Program-made: the position numbers and the translations under genes
Assembly (NCBI GenBank): GCA_009823505.1
Contig: VZQC01009573.1
Span: forward strand, 1,605,478 to 1,669,477
From: Rhizomys pruinosus
Taxonomy: Eukaryota > Chordata > Mammalia > Rodentia > Spalacidae
DNA length: 64,000 nt
Direction of reading: 5' to 3'
Shown here: positions 54,895 through 64,000 of the stretch, piece by piece
Layout: each line of letters opens with the position of its first letter
Position numbering within the stretch: the stretch's first letter is position 1
Notes under the pieces: generated by a model
Databases searched by the model: none
The model's input: the letters and a program-made list of their open reading frames with translations, nothing else
What the model was told of the DNA's origin: nothing

Positions 54895-55714
54895 TTTCCG
54901 TCTGTCAGTGTCTGTCTATTTCTGTGTCTCAGTGTCTGTCTCTATGTCTGTGTGTGTGTCTATGTTTGTGTATCTGTCTCTCTCTGTCTCGCTCTGTGTG
55001 TGGTTCTGGGAATGAGCCTTGGAGCTACACATCAGCCCTTAAGTGATTGTTTGTGTAACCTAAAATCTACTCTGTGTTTCTGGATCCACTTCATGCCATG
55101 GCTGTGTCTGGCCTTAGACAGAAGCCAGCAAGCTGCACACATGCTCAGCTGCCCTGACCGGCACCTGTGCATATATGTGATCCCATGGGAGAAGAGAAAT
55201 TTACTCCCCCCAACTTTTCATTTGAAATATGTAACTAGGCTGGTCTCAAACTTGTTAATTCTCCAGTGCTGGGGTTGTAGGCCTAGGCCACCACACCCAT
55301 TCTATCCCAGTCTAGTTTTGGATTCAGCTCACTGATCCTAGGTTGACCTCCATATACTTATTAGTATCTGAGTTTCATTTCAAACTCAATAAGAGACCCA
55401 TCTGATCTTGCAGAATGCCTTGGCTGTGGTTTTCTGTGATCTCGAGGTCTCTGCTGCCCTTGGAAAGCTTCACCAAGATGTTTCCAGCTGGGTGCCCTCA
55501 CCCACTCCCCTGTATGCTCACCACACAGTTCCACTTCCCTTCACAGTTACTCCAGCTGCCAAGGCTAGCTACTCACTCAGGCTTTTATCTCACCCCGCCA
55601 TATCTTAGTTTTCCATCTCTCAAGGAATCCTATCTAACACACTCCTTAAACCAGCCTGGGAATCCTTGCTGGAAGTTCACTGCAGCAAAGCCATGTCTCT
55701 AACTCTATTTTTTT
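54487..55714 (+). other. SNAP29 intron 1, mostly unique
   Basis: Apart from the microsatellite at 54855-54995 no repeat or exon is recognised. Confidence 0.5.
54855..54995 (+). repeat. (TG)n with TCTG-rich continuation
   Basis: About 19 TG units (54855-54893), then tctgtc/tgtgtc imperfect repeats. Valine/cysteine-rich open frames here are artefacts. Confidence 0.95.
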
Positions 55715-55919
55715 TTTTTATGTGTATGAATGTACTGTCTGCATGTAGGTTTGTTTACCCGTGTTGTGCAATGCCGCGGAGGTCAGAAGAGGGTGTCAGA
55801 TTCCCCTGGAACTGGAGTTAAAGACCGTTCTTAGCTGCCATGTGGGTGCTGGAAATCAAACTCGGGTCCTCTGCAAGAGCAGTCGGTGCTCTTAACCGCT
55901 GAGCCATCTCTCCAGCCCC
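55710..55919 (-). mobile_element. B2 SINE
   Basis: Reverse; flanked by ctaactctattttt / ctaactctgttttt; no 17 bp duplication. Confidence 0.93.
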
Positions 55920-55925
55920 CTAACT

Positions 55926-56222
55926 CTGTTTTTAAGACAGGGCCTACCCAGGTGTGGTGGCGCATGCCTTTAATCCCAGCACTCAGAGGCAGAGGCAGGT
56001 GGATCTCTGTGAGTTCAAGGCCAGCCTGGTCTACAGAGTGAGCTCCAGGCCAGCTGGGGCTATAGGGAGACCCTGTTTCGAAAAGACCAAAAAAAAAAAA
56101 AGAAAAGAAAAAAGACAGGGCCTCATGTAGATCAAACTGGCCTCCAACTTGCTATGTCAATGAGGATGACCTTGAACTCCTGATTCTCTGCCTCTTCCTC
56201 CCATGTGCAGATATTACAGGCG
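55926..56222 (-). mobile_element. Old B1 split by a young forward B1
   Basis: Outer decayed reverse B1; inner forward B1 at 55946-56100, flanked by aagacagggcct on both sides. Confidence 0.85.
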
Positions 56223-56320
56223 TATTCTACCTTTAGTCTATGGAGTTCCAGGGACTGAGCTCTGGGGTTCATGTATGTTGGGTATGCGTTCTTACCAGCT
56301 GAGCCACATTTCCAGCCCAA

Positions 56321-57106
56321 GAGGGCATTTTCCAGAGCTCACTCCCCTGATAGCCACTCTAGACCCAGCAGTGGCCTCATTCTCACAGAGTCACATGAAA
56401 AAGTCAGTACCGCCCATTTTGAGCCATGTACGTATACCTCCAGGTGGAGGGCACCTGTCTTCAGAAGGCTGGGACATGGCTGGGACACGAGGCCTTGGCC
56501 AGCCCATCCTCACAGAGACATGGAGGAAGCACCATTAGTGCTTCCCTGCCACGTGCTCTGCCACACCTTCCTTCTTTCTCCTCGGTTTGAGCTAGGTCAC
56601 AAATGCGTGGAGCCCAGTCATTTCCTCTGCCTTCTGAGAAAGGATTTTAGCCAAAGACTCCTCTCGTGCTGTGCTGGCCTCATGCTCTCCAACACACAGA
56701 AACTTCCAGAGATCAGAGTCACTCTTGCTGGCTGTCTGCCTCCCTCCAAGGAAAAGCCACCTCCCATATTCGTGTGCTTCCGTTGTACCTTCTTCAGGTC
56801 TGGTGTCCTCACCAAGTCAGCCTAGTAACTCAGAGCCTCTGAGTCTGAGAAAACATGTCACACCCAAGCAAAGAGCAACGAGATCTCCCTGCAGCCCTGG
56901 AGAAGGTTGTATCAGTCTGTTACCCTGCAGCTTTTTAAGTGGAGAAGAGAAGTGGCTTTGGAGTAAATTCTGAAATCCATGATACGAAGCATTGGCTACT
57001 TAAGAAACCTAAGGCCTCCCTGCTGGTGGGTCAGCAGAGCTTGGCTCAACTCTCATCTGTTGTCCTGTCAGATCAGCCAGAAGTAAAGTCTTAAAAACAT
57101 GTCAAA
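56321..57106 (+). other. SNAP29 intron 1, unique stretch
   Basis: Fairly GC-rich, no recognised repeat. Overlapping plus-strand frames (to 184 codons at 56271-56825) begin in repeat sequence and show no domain, so I do not call a gene. Confidence 0.45.
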
Positions 57107-57247
57107 GCTGGGTGTGGTGATGCATGCCTTTAATCCCAGCACTTGAGGAACAGAAGCAGGCAGATCTCTATGAAATCAAGGCCATCCATCCTGGTCTGCA
57201 TAGCCGGTTCCAGGCAATCTGGGGCCACATAGTCAAACCCTGTCTTT
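57107..57247 (+). mobile_element. B1 SINE
   Basis: agctgggtgtggtgatgcat to aaaccctgtctttaaa. Confidence 0.88.
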
Positions 57248-57355
57248 AAAACTAACTTCATTACAGCAAAAATAGAAAATAAATAAATAAAACTAACTTC
57301 AGAAGACTGCTGGTTTAAAAAAATAAAATAACTAACCAAATAAATAAATAATCAA

Positions 57356-57423
57356 CTGGGGCTGTAGCTCAGTAAGAGAGCACTTGTCTGCATACGTAAG
57401 GCCCTGAGCTCCAGCACTACAAA
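57356..57423 (+). mobile_element. ID-type SINE
   Basis: ggggctgtagctcagtaaga, gcacttgtctgc and gagctccagcactac. Confidence 0.7.
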
Positions 57424-57552
57424 ATAGGAGGAGGAGGAGGAGGAGGAGGAAGGTAGGGAAAGAAAAAAGAAAGAAAAAGAGGCTTCCTCCTCTCCCCCCT
57501 GCTCCTCTCCCTCCTCCCCCTCTCCCTCCTCCTCCTGCTCCTGCTCCTGGTG
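57424..57552. repeat. (GGA)n purine tract facing (TCC)n pyrimidine tract
   Basis: Purines at 57424-57483 and pyrimidine-rich TCC repeats at 57485-57550 are mutually complementary in kind and could fold back. Confidence 0.9.
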
Positions 57553-57732
57553 CTGCTGGTGGGCTCCTCAGTACAGACCCTGGTACCTCTTTTGTGCCAT
57601 GACAGCTGAGAAGACTTCAGTGCTTGCCATGGTGAAAACCCCAAGGATGGTATCAAGACTGAGAATCACAATCATACTAATTTGATGGTTGGCAGGATGG
57701 TTCTGTGGTACAGTGTAAGATTAAGAGGCATT

Positions 57733-57901
57733 GTGGGGCATGGTGGTATACACCTTTAATCCCAACTCAGGAGGCAGAGGCAAGCGGATCTCTGAGTTCA
57801 AGGCCAGTCTTGTCTACGTAGTGAGCTCCGGGCCAGTTGGGACTAAAGGGACCCTGTCTCAAAAATACCAAAGAGAGAGAGAGAGACAGACAGACAGACA
57901 T
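57733..57901 (+). mobile_element. B1 SINE and (GA)n/(GACA)n in SUMO2 pseudogene
   Basis: Forward B1 whose A-rich end became gagaga then gacagacagaca. Confidence 0.9.
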
Positions 57902-58434
57902 ACACTTAGTAAACTAATGAAGGCCCATTGTGAATGACAGGGTTTGTCAATGAGGCAAATCAGATTCTGATTTGATGGGGAGCCAGTCAATGAAACAGAC
58001 ATATTTCCACAGTTGGGAGTGGAAGACAAAGGCACAATTGACGTGTTCCAGCCACAGACAGGGTAGTCTACTGAAAAGGGAACCTGCTTCTTTACTCCAG
58101 AATCTTCTTGTAGACCAAGAACACATTCTCAGTGAGAAACTTGCAGTTTGTTGCACCACATCCTGGCTACTCATCTAGTTGTCACTCCGCTTTCATTTCC
58201 CCTGCTGTATTGTTTCCCATTCCTTTATGGTATAAAGTAACTGTAGTATGTGCACAAGCACATTGTGCTTTTTTCTTTTTTTAATCTAACCAGCCAGTGT
58301 TAGGTTTTAGTTGACATCAAATAGAGATAGTTTAGGAAAGCACTGGTTCTGTGAAAGCGCCCCTTCTCCATTAGTGGCGTGCTCTCTCAGCTCTTACCTT
58401 TATATTCCAGTAAGTTATTGTGCCCTCCTTGCTT

Positions 58435-58605
58435 ACACACACACACACACACACACACAATCAACAAAAATGTGCCTTTAATCCCAGCCCTCGGGAGGCA
58501 GAGATAGGTGGATCTCTGGGTTCAAGGCTGGCCTGGTCTACAGAGCGAGCTCCAGGACACCTGGTACTAAAAGGGAGACCCTGTCTCAAAAATACCAAAG
58601 GAAAA
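58435..58605 (+). mobile_element. (CA)n and B1 SINE in SUMO2 pseudogene
   Basis: CA run 58435-58460; B1 flanked by caacaaaaatg / caacaaaagtg. Confidence 0.88.
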
Positions 58606-58783
58606 AAGTGTAAAACCAACAACAAAAGTGCTTACATACCTTGTTCAGTTGGAGAATTTAATGTTTTTCATTTACCATTGTAAAACCAAGGATAATTATA
58701 TAACTTTTTTTGTATGTAGCTGTTATATGTAGAGCAATCTGTTTAAGATGGGGTAAATTGCTCTTGAAAGAAAATGAATCTGG

Positions 58784-59009
58784 GCTGGAGAGATGGCCTA
58801 GCGGTTAAGAGCGCCGACTGCTCTTACAGAGGACCTGGGTCCGATCCCCAGCATCCACATGGCGGCTGAGAACCGTCTTTAACTCCAGTTCCGGGGGAAT
58901 CCGACGCCCTCTTCTGACCTCTGCGGCATTGCACGACATGGGTGCACAAACCTACATGCAGACAGTACACTCGTATACATAAAAAAATAAATAAAAATAA
59001 AAAAATAAT
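58784..59009 (+). mobile_element. B2 SINE in SUMO2 pseudogene 3' UTR
   Basis: Flanked by gaaaatgaatc on both sides; no 17 bp duplication; intact A and B boxes. Confidence 0.94.
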
Positions 59010-59101
59010 GAAAATGAATCCTAGATAGTTTTTCCTTCAGGTCAAGCGTCTTTTTTAAATAAACCTCTTTTGTTTAGTTCCTTTTTTTTTTTTTTTAAGT
59101 A

Positions 59102-59340
59102 GTGGCTGGAGAGGTAGTTCAGCAGTTAAGAGCACTAACTGCTTTTGCGGAGGACCTGAGTTCAGTTCCCAGCACCCAACCATCCATACCTGCATTTCCA
59201 GGGGATCTGATTCCCTCTTCTGACTTTAATGGTACTACACACATAGGATGCACATATATACTTACAGGCAAACCCTCATACACATAAAATAAAAGTAAAT
59301 ATGTAGAAGAAGAAGAAGAAAAGGAAAAGTAGAAGGAATG
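59102..59340 (+). mobile_element. B2 SINE, old, with (GAA)n tail
   Basis: tggctggagaggtagttcag head; tail runs into gaagaagaagaaaagg. Confidence 0.88.
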
Positions 59341-59573
59341 ACATAGAAAAAAATACATAGATATTAGAGAAATTGTACTTATCCTAATTTGTAGCTCTGG
59401 CTCACTCCACTACAGACAGTGTGTAATGATGGTAAGATTGAAGGTGCTCCACACAATTAGCGCCTCCTTTTTTTCTTCTGAAAATTAGTTCTTAGAAATT
59501 TGTTTGATAAACTGAAGGACACAGTTCCCCTGCCTCCCCTCCCCTCCAAAGTCTTTGGATTGTTTTGTTTGTT

Positions 59574-59720
59574 TTGATCTTTTTTTTAGACCAGGTCTCC
59601 CTCCTAGTCCCAGCTGTCCTGAAACTTGCTATGTAGACCAAGCTGACCTTGAAGTCACAGAGATCTAACTGCTTCTGCCTCCCAAGTGTTGGGATTAAAG
59701 GCTTGCCACCATACCCAGCA
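59574..59720 (-). mobile_element. B1 SINE
   Basis: Reverse B1, diverged. Confidence 0.85.
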
Positions 59721-60130
59721 AAAAAATAAAAATAAATTTTAAAAAAGTTACTCTTTTTACTGAAAAATTCCTAGGGCTGAGGCTGTAGCTTGGTAGTAAA
59801 CAGAGTTTAAAGATAAATTCCTACCAGTGTTTATCAAAGCATATCAAATATGATGCTTTTTGCCTGAACATTATACCCACTAAACAGAAACTCAAGCAAC
59901 ATAGAGTCTCTAAATGCACTATAAACCTTCCACTAAAACAAACAACAACAACAACAAAAAAAACTTCCCCTAAATACCTTAATATTTAACATGAGCTCCA
60001 ACAGTTTTATGTATCCAAAGGCAGTGGTTCCAGGAATCCCCACAAATACCAAACCCCTTGAATACTCAAGCCCCATATATAAAATGGCATAATATTTACA
60101 TCTGATACACATATTCTCTTGTCTGCTTCT
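59721..60130 (+). other. SNAP29 intron 1 stretch, nothing recognised
   Basis: AT-rich; a caacaacaacaac run at 59939-59957. Confidence 0.5.
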
Positions 60131-60132
60131 AT

Positions 60133-60285
60133 TCTTTATTATTTTGAAACTGGATCTTTGTAGCACAGGCAGGACTCAAATTTTCAGTTCATCCTTCTTG
60201 CCTTCCTATTCCTGGTGTTAGGGATTGAACTGAGGGCCTTATGCCTGGTAACAAGTACTTAACCACTGACTACATCTCTATTCCT
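60133..60285 (-). mobile_element. B4/ID-type SINE, old
   Basis: tagggattgaactgagggcc and cttaaccactgactacatct. Confidence 0.5.
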
Positions 60286-60334
60286 TCTTACATCTTTTAA
60301 ATTATCTCTCAATTACTTATAATACCTCATGAAG

Positions 60335-60412
60335 TGGTAGGTGTGTAGCTTGGTTGGTAGAGTATTTGCCTAACATGCACAAAGCCTTGGGTTCAATCCC
60401 TAGTACCACATA
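60335..60412 (+). mobile_element. ID-type SINE
   Basis: gtagcttggttggtagagta and gggttcaatccctagtacc. Confidence 0.65.
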
Positions 60413-60930
60413 AACCGAACGTGATGGCAAATGCCTATAATCCCAGCCCTCAAGAACTAAACACGGGCTGGAGACATAGCTCAGTGGTCCAAAGCACTGG
60501 CTGCTCTTGCAGAAGACCTGGTTTCGGTTCCCATCACCCACATGGAGGCTAATAACCGTCCATAACTCCAGTTCTAGGCCTTCTTCTGGCCTCTGTGGGC
60601 ATTGCATGCATTTGGCACACCTGTAAACCTAAATTGCATGAATCTGGTATACCTGTAATCCTAGGCAAAACACATTAAATAAATATTTTTTTGGTCTTTT
60701 TGAGACAAAGTCTCCTGTAGCCCCAGGTGGACTGGAACTGTGTAGACCAGGCTAGCCTTGTACTTACAGAGATCTGCCTGCCTCTGCTTCCTCAGTGGGA
60801 TTAAAGGCTTGCGCCACCATGCCCAGCTCATAAATAAAACGTTTTAAAAGAAGTCAACGCAGGAGAACTAAAACTTCAAGATCATCTTCAGTTAAATATC
60901 AAGCTCAAGGCCAAACTAGGCTGTATACGC
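60413..60930 (+). mobile_element. Old B1 split by B2 that carries a B1
   Basis: Old forward B1 pieces at 60413-60465 and about 60850-60930 surround a forward B2 (60466-60850). A reverse B1 (60688-60828) sits in that B2's tail. agaactaaa flanks the insertion. Confidence 0.75.
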
Positions 60931-61159
60931 CATGCAAATGCTGTGCATAATTCTCATACTATATTGCTTAGAATATAATGGCAAAAAACTGCACGTCTTG
61001 TTACAGACATTTTTTTAGCTATTTTTCTATTCATCGCTGGTTGAATCCTCAGATATGGAAGCTGACTATATAGTTTTATATCTCCCATTCAGGTTCTCAG
61101 GGTATATGCTTTTAGGTTTGGGGATTTAATTTGTTTTGGAAGATTGTTTTCTTTGCTTT

Positions 61160-61407
61160 TTTTTTATTTTTTTATTAATTTTATTTATTTATGTGTATGA
61201 ATGTACTGTCTGCATGCAAGTTTGTGCACCCATGTCGTGCAATGCCGCGGAGGTCAGAAGAGGGTCTCGGATTCCCCTGGAACTGGAGTTCTCCTGGAAT
61301 TGGAGTTTCAGACGGTTCTCGGCCGCCATGTGGGTGCTGGGGATCGAACCCGGGTCCTCTGGAAGAGCGGTCGGGGCTCTTAACCGCTAGGCCATCTCTC
61401 CAGCCCA
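61160..61407 (-). mobile_element. B2 SINE, 17 bp-duplication subfamily
   Basis: Full-length reverse copy; ctttgctttttttt on both sides. Confidence 0.94.
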
Positions 61408-61412
61408 CTTTG

Positions 61413-61519
61413 CTTTTTTTTTTTTGAGCAAGGGCTTACTATATATCCCAGGCTGGACTCAACTTGAGGTCCTTCTGCCTCAAACTCCTAAGTGTTGGAT
61501 TACAGCCACCACACCTGGC
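61413..61519 (-). mobile_element. B1 SINE, old
   Basis: gagcaagggcttactatata to cagccaccacacctggc. Confidence 0.7.
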
Positions 61520-61545
61520 ATCCAGAGTATATGGTTGTTTGGTTG

Positions 61546-61702
61546 GTTTTTTTTTTTTGTTGTTGTTTTGTCAGGGTCTCCCTGTAGCCTCAGCTGTCCT
61601 GGAACTCACTCTGTAGACCAGGCTGGCCTTGAACGCACAAAGATTCACTTGCCTCTGCCTCCCAAGTGCTAAGATTAAAGGCGTGTGCCACCACGCCCGG
61701 CT
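61546..61702 (-). mobile_element. B1 SINE
   Basis: Reverse B1 flanked by ccagagtatatg / tcagagtatgtg. Confidence 0.92.
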
Positions 61703-63150
61703 CAGAGTATGTGTTTTAAGACTGTTCAGGATTTTGCTTTTCGGTATGAGGGAAGAGCAGCTCTGAAGAGCCTTGCTTGCCTAATTAATGTAATTGCTAA
61801 GCCACAATAGGGTACAAGAGTAGGATTCAGAGGCAGGGAGCCAAGGGCAGAGGCTGTGTTAGGAAGTAGAAAAAGATAAAGCTAGAGTATTGTGGCTGAG
61901 AGAGCAGTGCACAGACAGGGGCACAGTAGGATTGGTTATAGATAAATCCTGACATGGGGACTACAGATCTGGTGATCTACCTCAGTGCTAGAACACTTGC
62001 CTACTATGGTAAGGTCCTGAATTAGATACCCAGCGCTTCACTCACTTGACTGAAGCAAGTTTGTCATGCCTAAAGGAGGGTATTAATATTGCTGTTGTAA
62101 GTTCATCTCTTGCAGCCAAACCCATTAGCCCTGGAGGGATATAATCCAGACTGTCCTGGTGGCTGGAGAGCATCTTTTTGGCAGATTTGCAACACACAAC
62201 TTGACTTGGGCCCTGGCAGCTCGGCAATGATCAAAGCAAGTCTGCCTCATGGAACTCATATGCTGCAAAGAGGACCAAACTATGTTGAAAGAGCAGGGCT
62301 ATTGGAAGAAGTCGCACTTCAGAGATCTGTGAGAATGGTTTCTCTAAGGAAGTGCTCTGAATGGTGGCCTGAATCAGATGAAGATATGAGTTTCCAGGGT
62401 AGAGCCTCATAGACTGAAAAGGTAGCATGCACAAAGGCCGTGTGACAGGCTCACGTTAGCTACAGGTTTTAAAGCTGAAAGTGTGGATGTGCCAGAATCA
62501 GACACTGATAAGGCCCAGAAAGGACATTAGTCTGTGAAGTCAAATTTGAATATTTGGCAAAGACTGACTAGTAGGCTTAGGTGGGCCATTGAGAACCCCC
62601 ACGTCTGAACAGGAAGAGCACTGGGACCCGATGAGGAGGCAGTGCCAGGTCTAAGCCTATAGAGTTAAGACTGAGGAGGACTAGAATCTGTTGTTAATGA
62701 AGAACACGGACTCTGACCCTGCCAAAGGTATACCCACTGTGGTCCTGGCAGCCCACCTTTAGCAAAAGGACTTCAGTACATAGAGCTAGGGTGACAAGGA
62801 GAAACAAGAAAATGTCTTCCTAAAAATGGCAGCGCATGTGCTCACTCATGCTTATGAAGGGCCCACGTCAGTGCCGTCAAGGGAATTTATGAAAAGGCAT
62901 GCTGGGACAAGAGACAGTGTGGGCATGCATGCAGCCAGATTTGTAGGGAAGCAGCACCTGTCTCCTACAGGGCTCTTAGCAAAAAAGATTCTCTGACTTG
63001 TGCTAGGAATTTGGCTTGCGAGTGAGAAGGTTCAGCTAACACTTCATCCTTGTCAAGCCATCATAGAACTACCGTCTGACTTAGTTGTAGACTCCTGGCC
63101 ATCTACCCAGAGGACTCCATTTTTCCTTCTGTTCTTTTCACAGCAGCTAG
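61703..63150 (+). other. SNAP29 intron 1, largely unique
   Basis: An ID-like piece may lie at 61965-62040 (tagaacacttgcctactatg). A 100-codon plus-strand frame at 62110-62412 has no recognised domain and no SNAP29 similarity. Confidence 0.45.
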
Positions 63151-63770
63151 GAATGGGAATGAGCCTAGATATCTATAAATAGAAAAAATGATAATGAAAT
63201 GTGGTACATAGACACAGTGGAATTTTACTCAGCTGTAAAGAAAAATGGAATTATGATACTTGTAGGAAAATAGATGGAACTGGCAAATACTACATTAAGT
63301 AAAGTAACTCAGAAAAGCAAGTATCAGGGCTGGATAAATGGCTCAGTGGTTAACAGCACTAGCTGCTCTTGCAGAGGACCCAAGTTCAAATCCCAGCACT
63401 CACTTGGTAACTAACAACCATCCATAACTCCAGTTCTGAGGTAATCCAATGCCCTCTTCTGACCTCTGTGGGCATTGCGGGACACAGGCGCACCTACATA
63501 CATGCAGGCAATACACTCAAGCGCACAAAATTTTAAAAAGTAGTGCCCAGCATGATGGCGCATGCCTGTGATCCCAGCACTTGGGAGGCAGAGGCAGGTG
63601 GATCTCTGAGTTCAAGGACAGCCTGGTCTACATAATGAATTCAAGGCCAGCTAGGGCTACAGGGAGACCCTGTCTAAAAAAAAAGATCAAAATAAATAAA
63701 TAAAATAGAAAGGCAAATACCACATTCTCTCTCATAAGTGAATCCTAGTTTCTAATTGTTAACATGCATA
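63151..63770 (+). pseudogene. Old L1 ORF2 C-terminal remnant with B2 and B1 inserted
   Basis: aaatgtggtacatagacac and ttactcagctgtaaag (63200-63240) and cattctctctcataagtgaa (63724-63743) are L1 C-terminal sequence. A B2 (63327-63535) and a B1 (63542-63705) separate them. Confidence 0.82.
63327..63705 (+). mobile_element. B2 then B1 SINE inside old L1
   Basis: agggctggataaatggctca head to the A-rich tail, then gtgcccagcatgatggcgca to ctgtctaaaaaaaaag. Confidence 0.9.
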
Positions 63771-63889
63771 TTATTATTTGGGAGTAAGCAAGAAAATAGA
63801 AAGGAACCTATAAGGCAGGAAGAAGAGAAGCTTTAAGGTAAGAAAAGGGATAATCAAATGCATGTGATATATAAGGAAAAGAAGGAATG

Positions 63890-64000
63890 GGGGGTGAGGT
63901 GGGGGAGTGGCTCAGTACATAAAGCAAACCAAAACTAAATATGTATGAAAGGAGAGACCAGCAAGGTGGCTCAGTACATAAAGGCACCATCACCAAGTCT
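63890..64000 (+). mobile_element. B2/B3-type heads at the right edge
   Basis: gtggctcagtacataaa occurs twice (about 63907 and 63966), suggesting partial duplication; the second copy runs off the edge. Confidence 0.5.

Larger units (their letters stand above)
57629..59075 (+). pseudogene. SUMO2: SUMO2 processed pseudogene, split by three SINEs
   Basis: Intronless copy of SUMO2. Part 1 (57629-57732) covers the start through the equivalent of K-T-E-N and D-G-S-V-V. Part 2 (57902-58074) gives SKLMKAHCE, stop, QGLSMRQIRF, stop, then [10 protein letters not shown] and [11 protein letters not shown], followed by a frameshifted end. The SUMO2 3' UTR follows (58075 to an AATAAA at about 59059). Insertions are a B1 plus GA/GACA repeat (57733-57901), a B1 with CA repeat (58435-58605) and a B2 (58784-59009). 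Stops and frameshifts show it is dead. I favour SUMO2 over SUMO3 because the end reads V-Y-stop in the right frame and the 3' UTR matches what I recall of SUMO2. Confidence 0.88.
44339..64000 (+). other. SNAP29: SNAP29 intron 1 (continues off right edge)
   Basis: I saw no sequence matching SNAP29 exon 2 or later on the plus strand. Contents are SINEs, LTR elements, a SUMO2 processed pseudogene, simple repeats and short unique stretches. Confidence 0.75.

Noticed and set aside
54772..55335. 187-codon plus-strand frame with a Cys/Val-rich run
   Set aside because: Driven by the (TG)n and TCTG repeats; no domain outside the repeat.
56271..56825. 184-codon plus-strand frame in SNAP29 intron 1
   Set aside because: Starts inside old SINE sequence, no domain recognised, overlapping frames of similar length suggest composition rather than coding.

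Overview
This is mammalian nuclear DNA from a rodent. It has split genes with GT/AG splice sites, one CpG-island promoter, and very dense rodent SINEs: 7SL-derived B1, tRNA-derived B2, some B3/B4 and a few ID-like copies. It also holds MaLR-type LTRs and LINE-1. The B1 and B2 consensus forms differ from the mouse and rat forms I know, so a muroid or close relative outside Mus/Rattus is likely; I cannot name the species.

Two protein genes are supported, arranged head to head. On the minus strand lie the first six coding exons of PI4KA (43749 down to 973), which runs off the left edge. On the plus strand, 361 bp away, is coding exon 1 of SNAP29 (44111-44338); its other exons are not in the window. 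The gap is a TATA-less GC-rich promoter with NRF1-, ETS-, Sp1-, CCAAT- and E-box-like sites. PI4KA makes PI4P at the plasma membrane. SNAP29 is a SNARE for autophagosome and other membrane fusion.

Region by region: 1-12.4 kb holds PI4KA exons 6 to 2 and SINE-rich introns, including nested B2/B1 clusters. 12.4-43.6 kb is the 31 kb PI4KA intron 1. It contains a 146 bp foldback, old L1 pieces at 13-18 kb, a 38 bp minisatellite at 20.5 kb, and a near full-length L1 (31.2-36.8 kb, minus) with an uninterrupted 1276-codon ORF2 but a broken ORF1. It also has an 86 bp composite tandem array at 38.2-38.8 kb. 43.3-44.4 kb is the promoter island. 44.4-64 kb is SNAP29 intron 1, with an apparently complete MaLR element (48.6-51.3 kb), a processed SUMO2 pseudogene split by three SINEs (57.6-59.1 kb), and an old L1 end at 63 kb.

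The most interesting sequence-level patterns are: several places where two or more SINEs sit in series between repeated copies of one target site; an internal 17 bp duplication that marks one B2 subfamily; the foldback beside PI4KA exon 2; and small indels in PI4KA exons 5/6 and in indel-rich blocks that look like uncorrected sequence error. I found no bacterial-type system, no CRISPR and no convincing new protein family. Most other open frames are SINE, LINE or simple-repeat translations.
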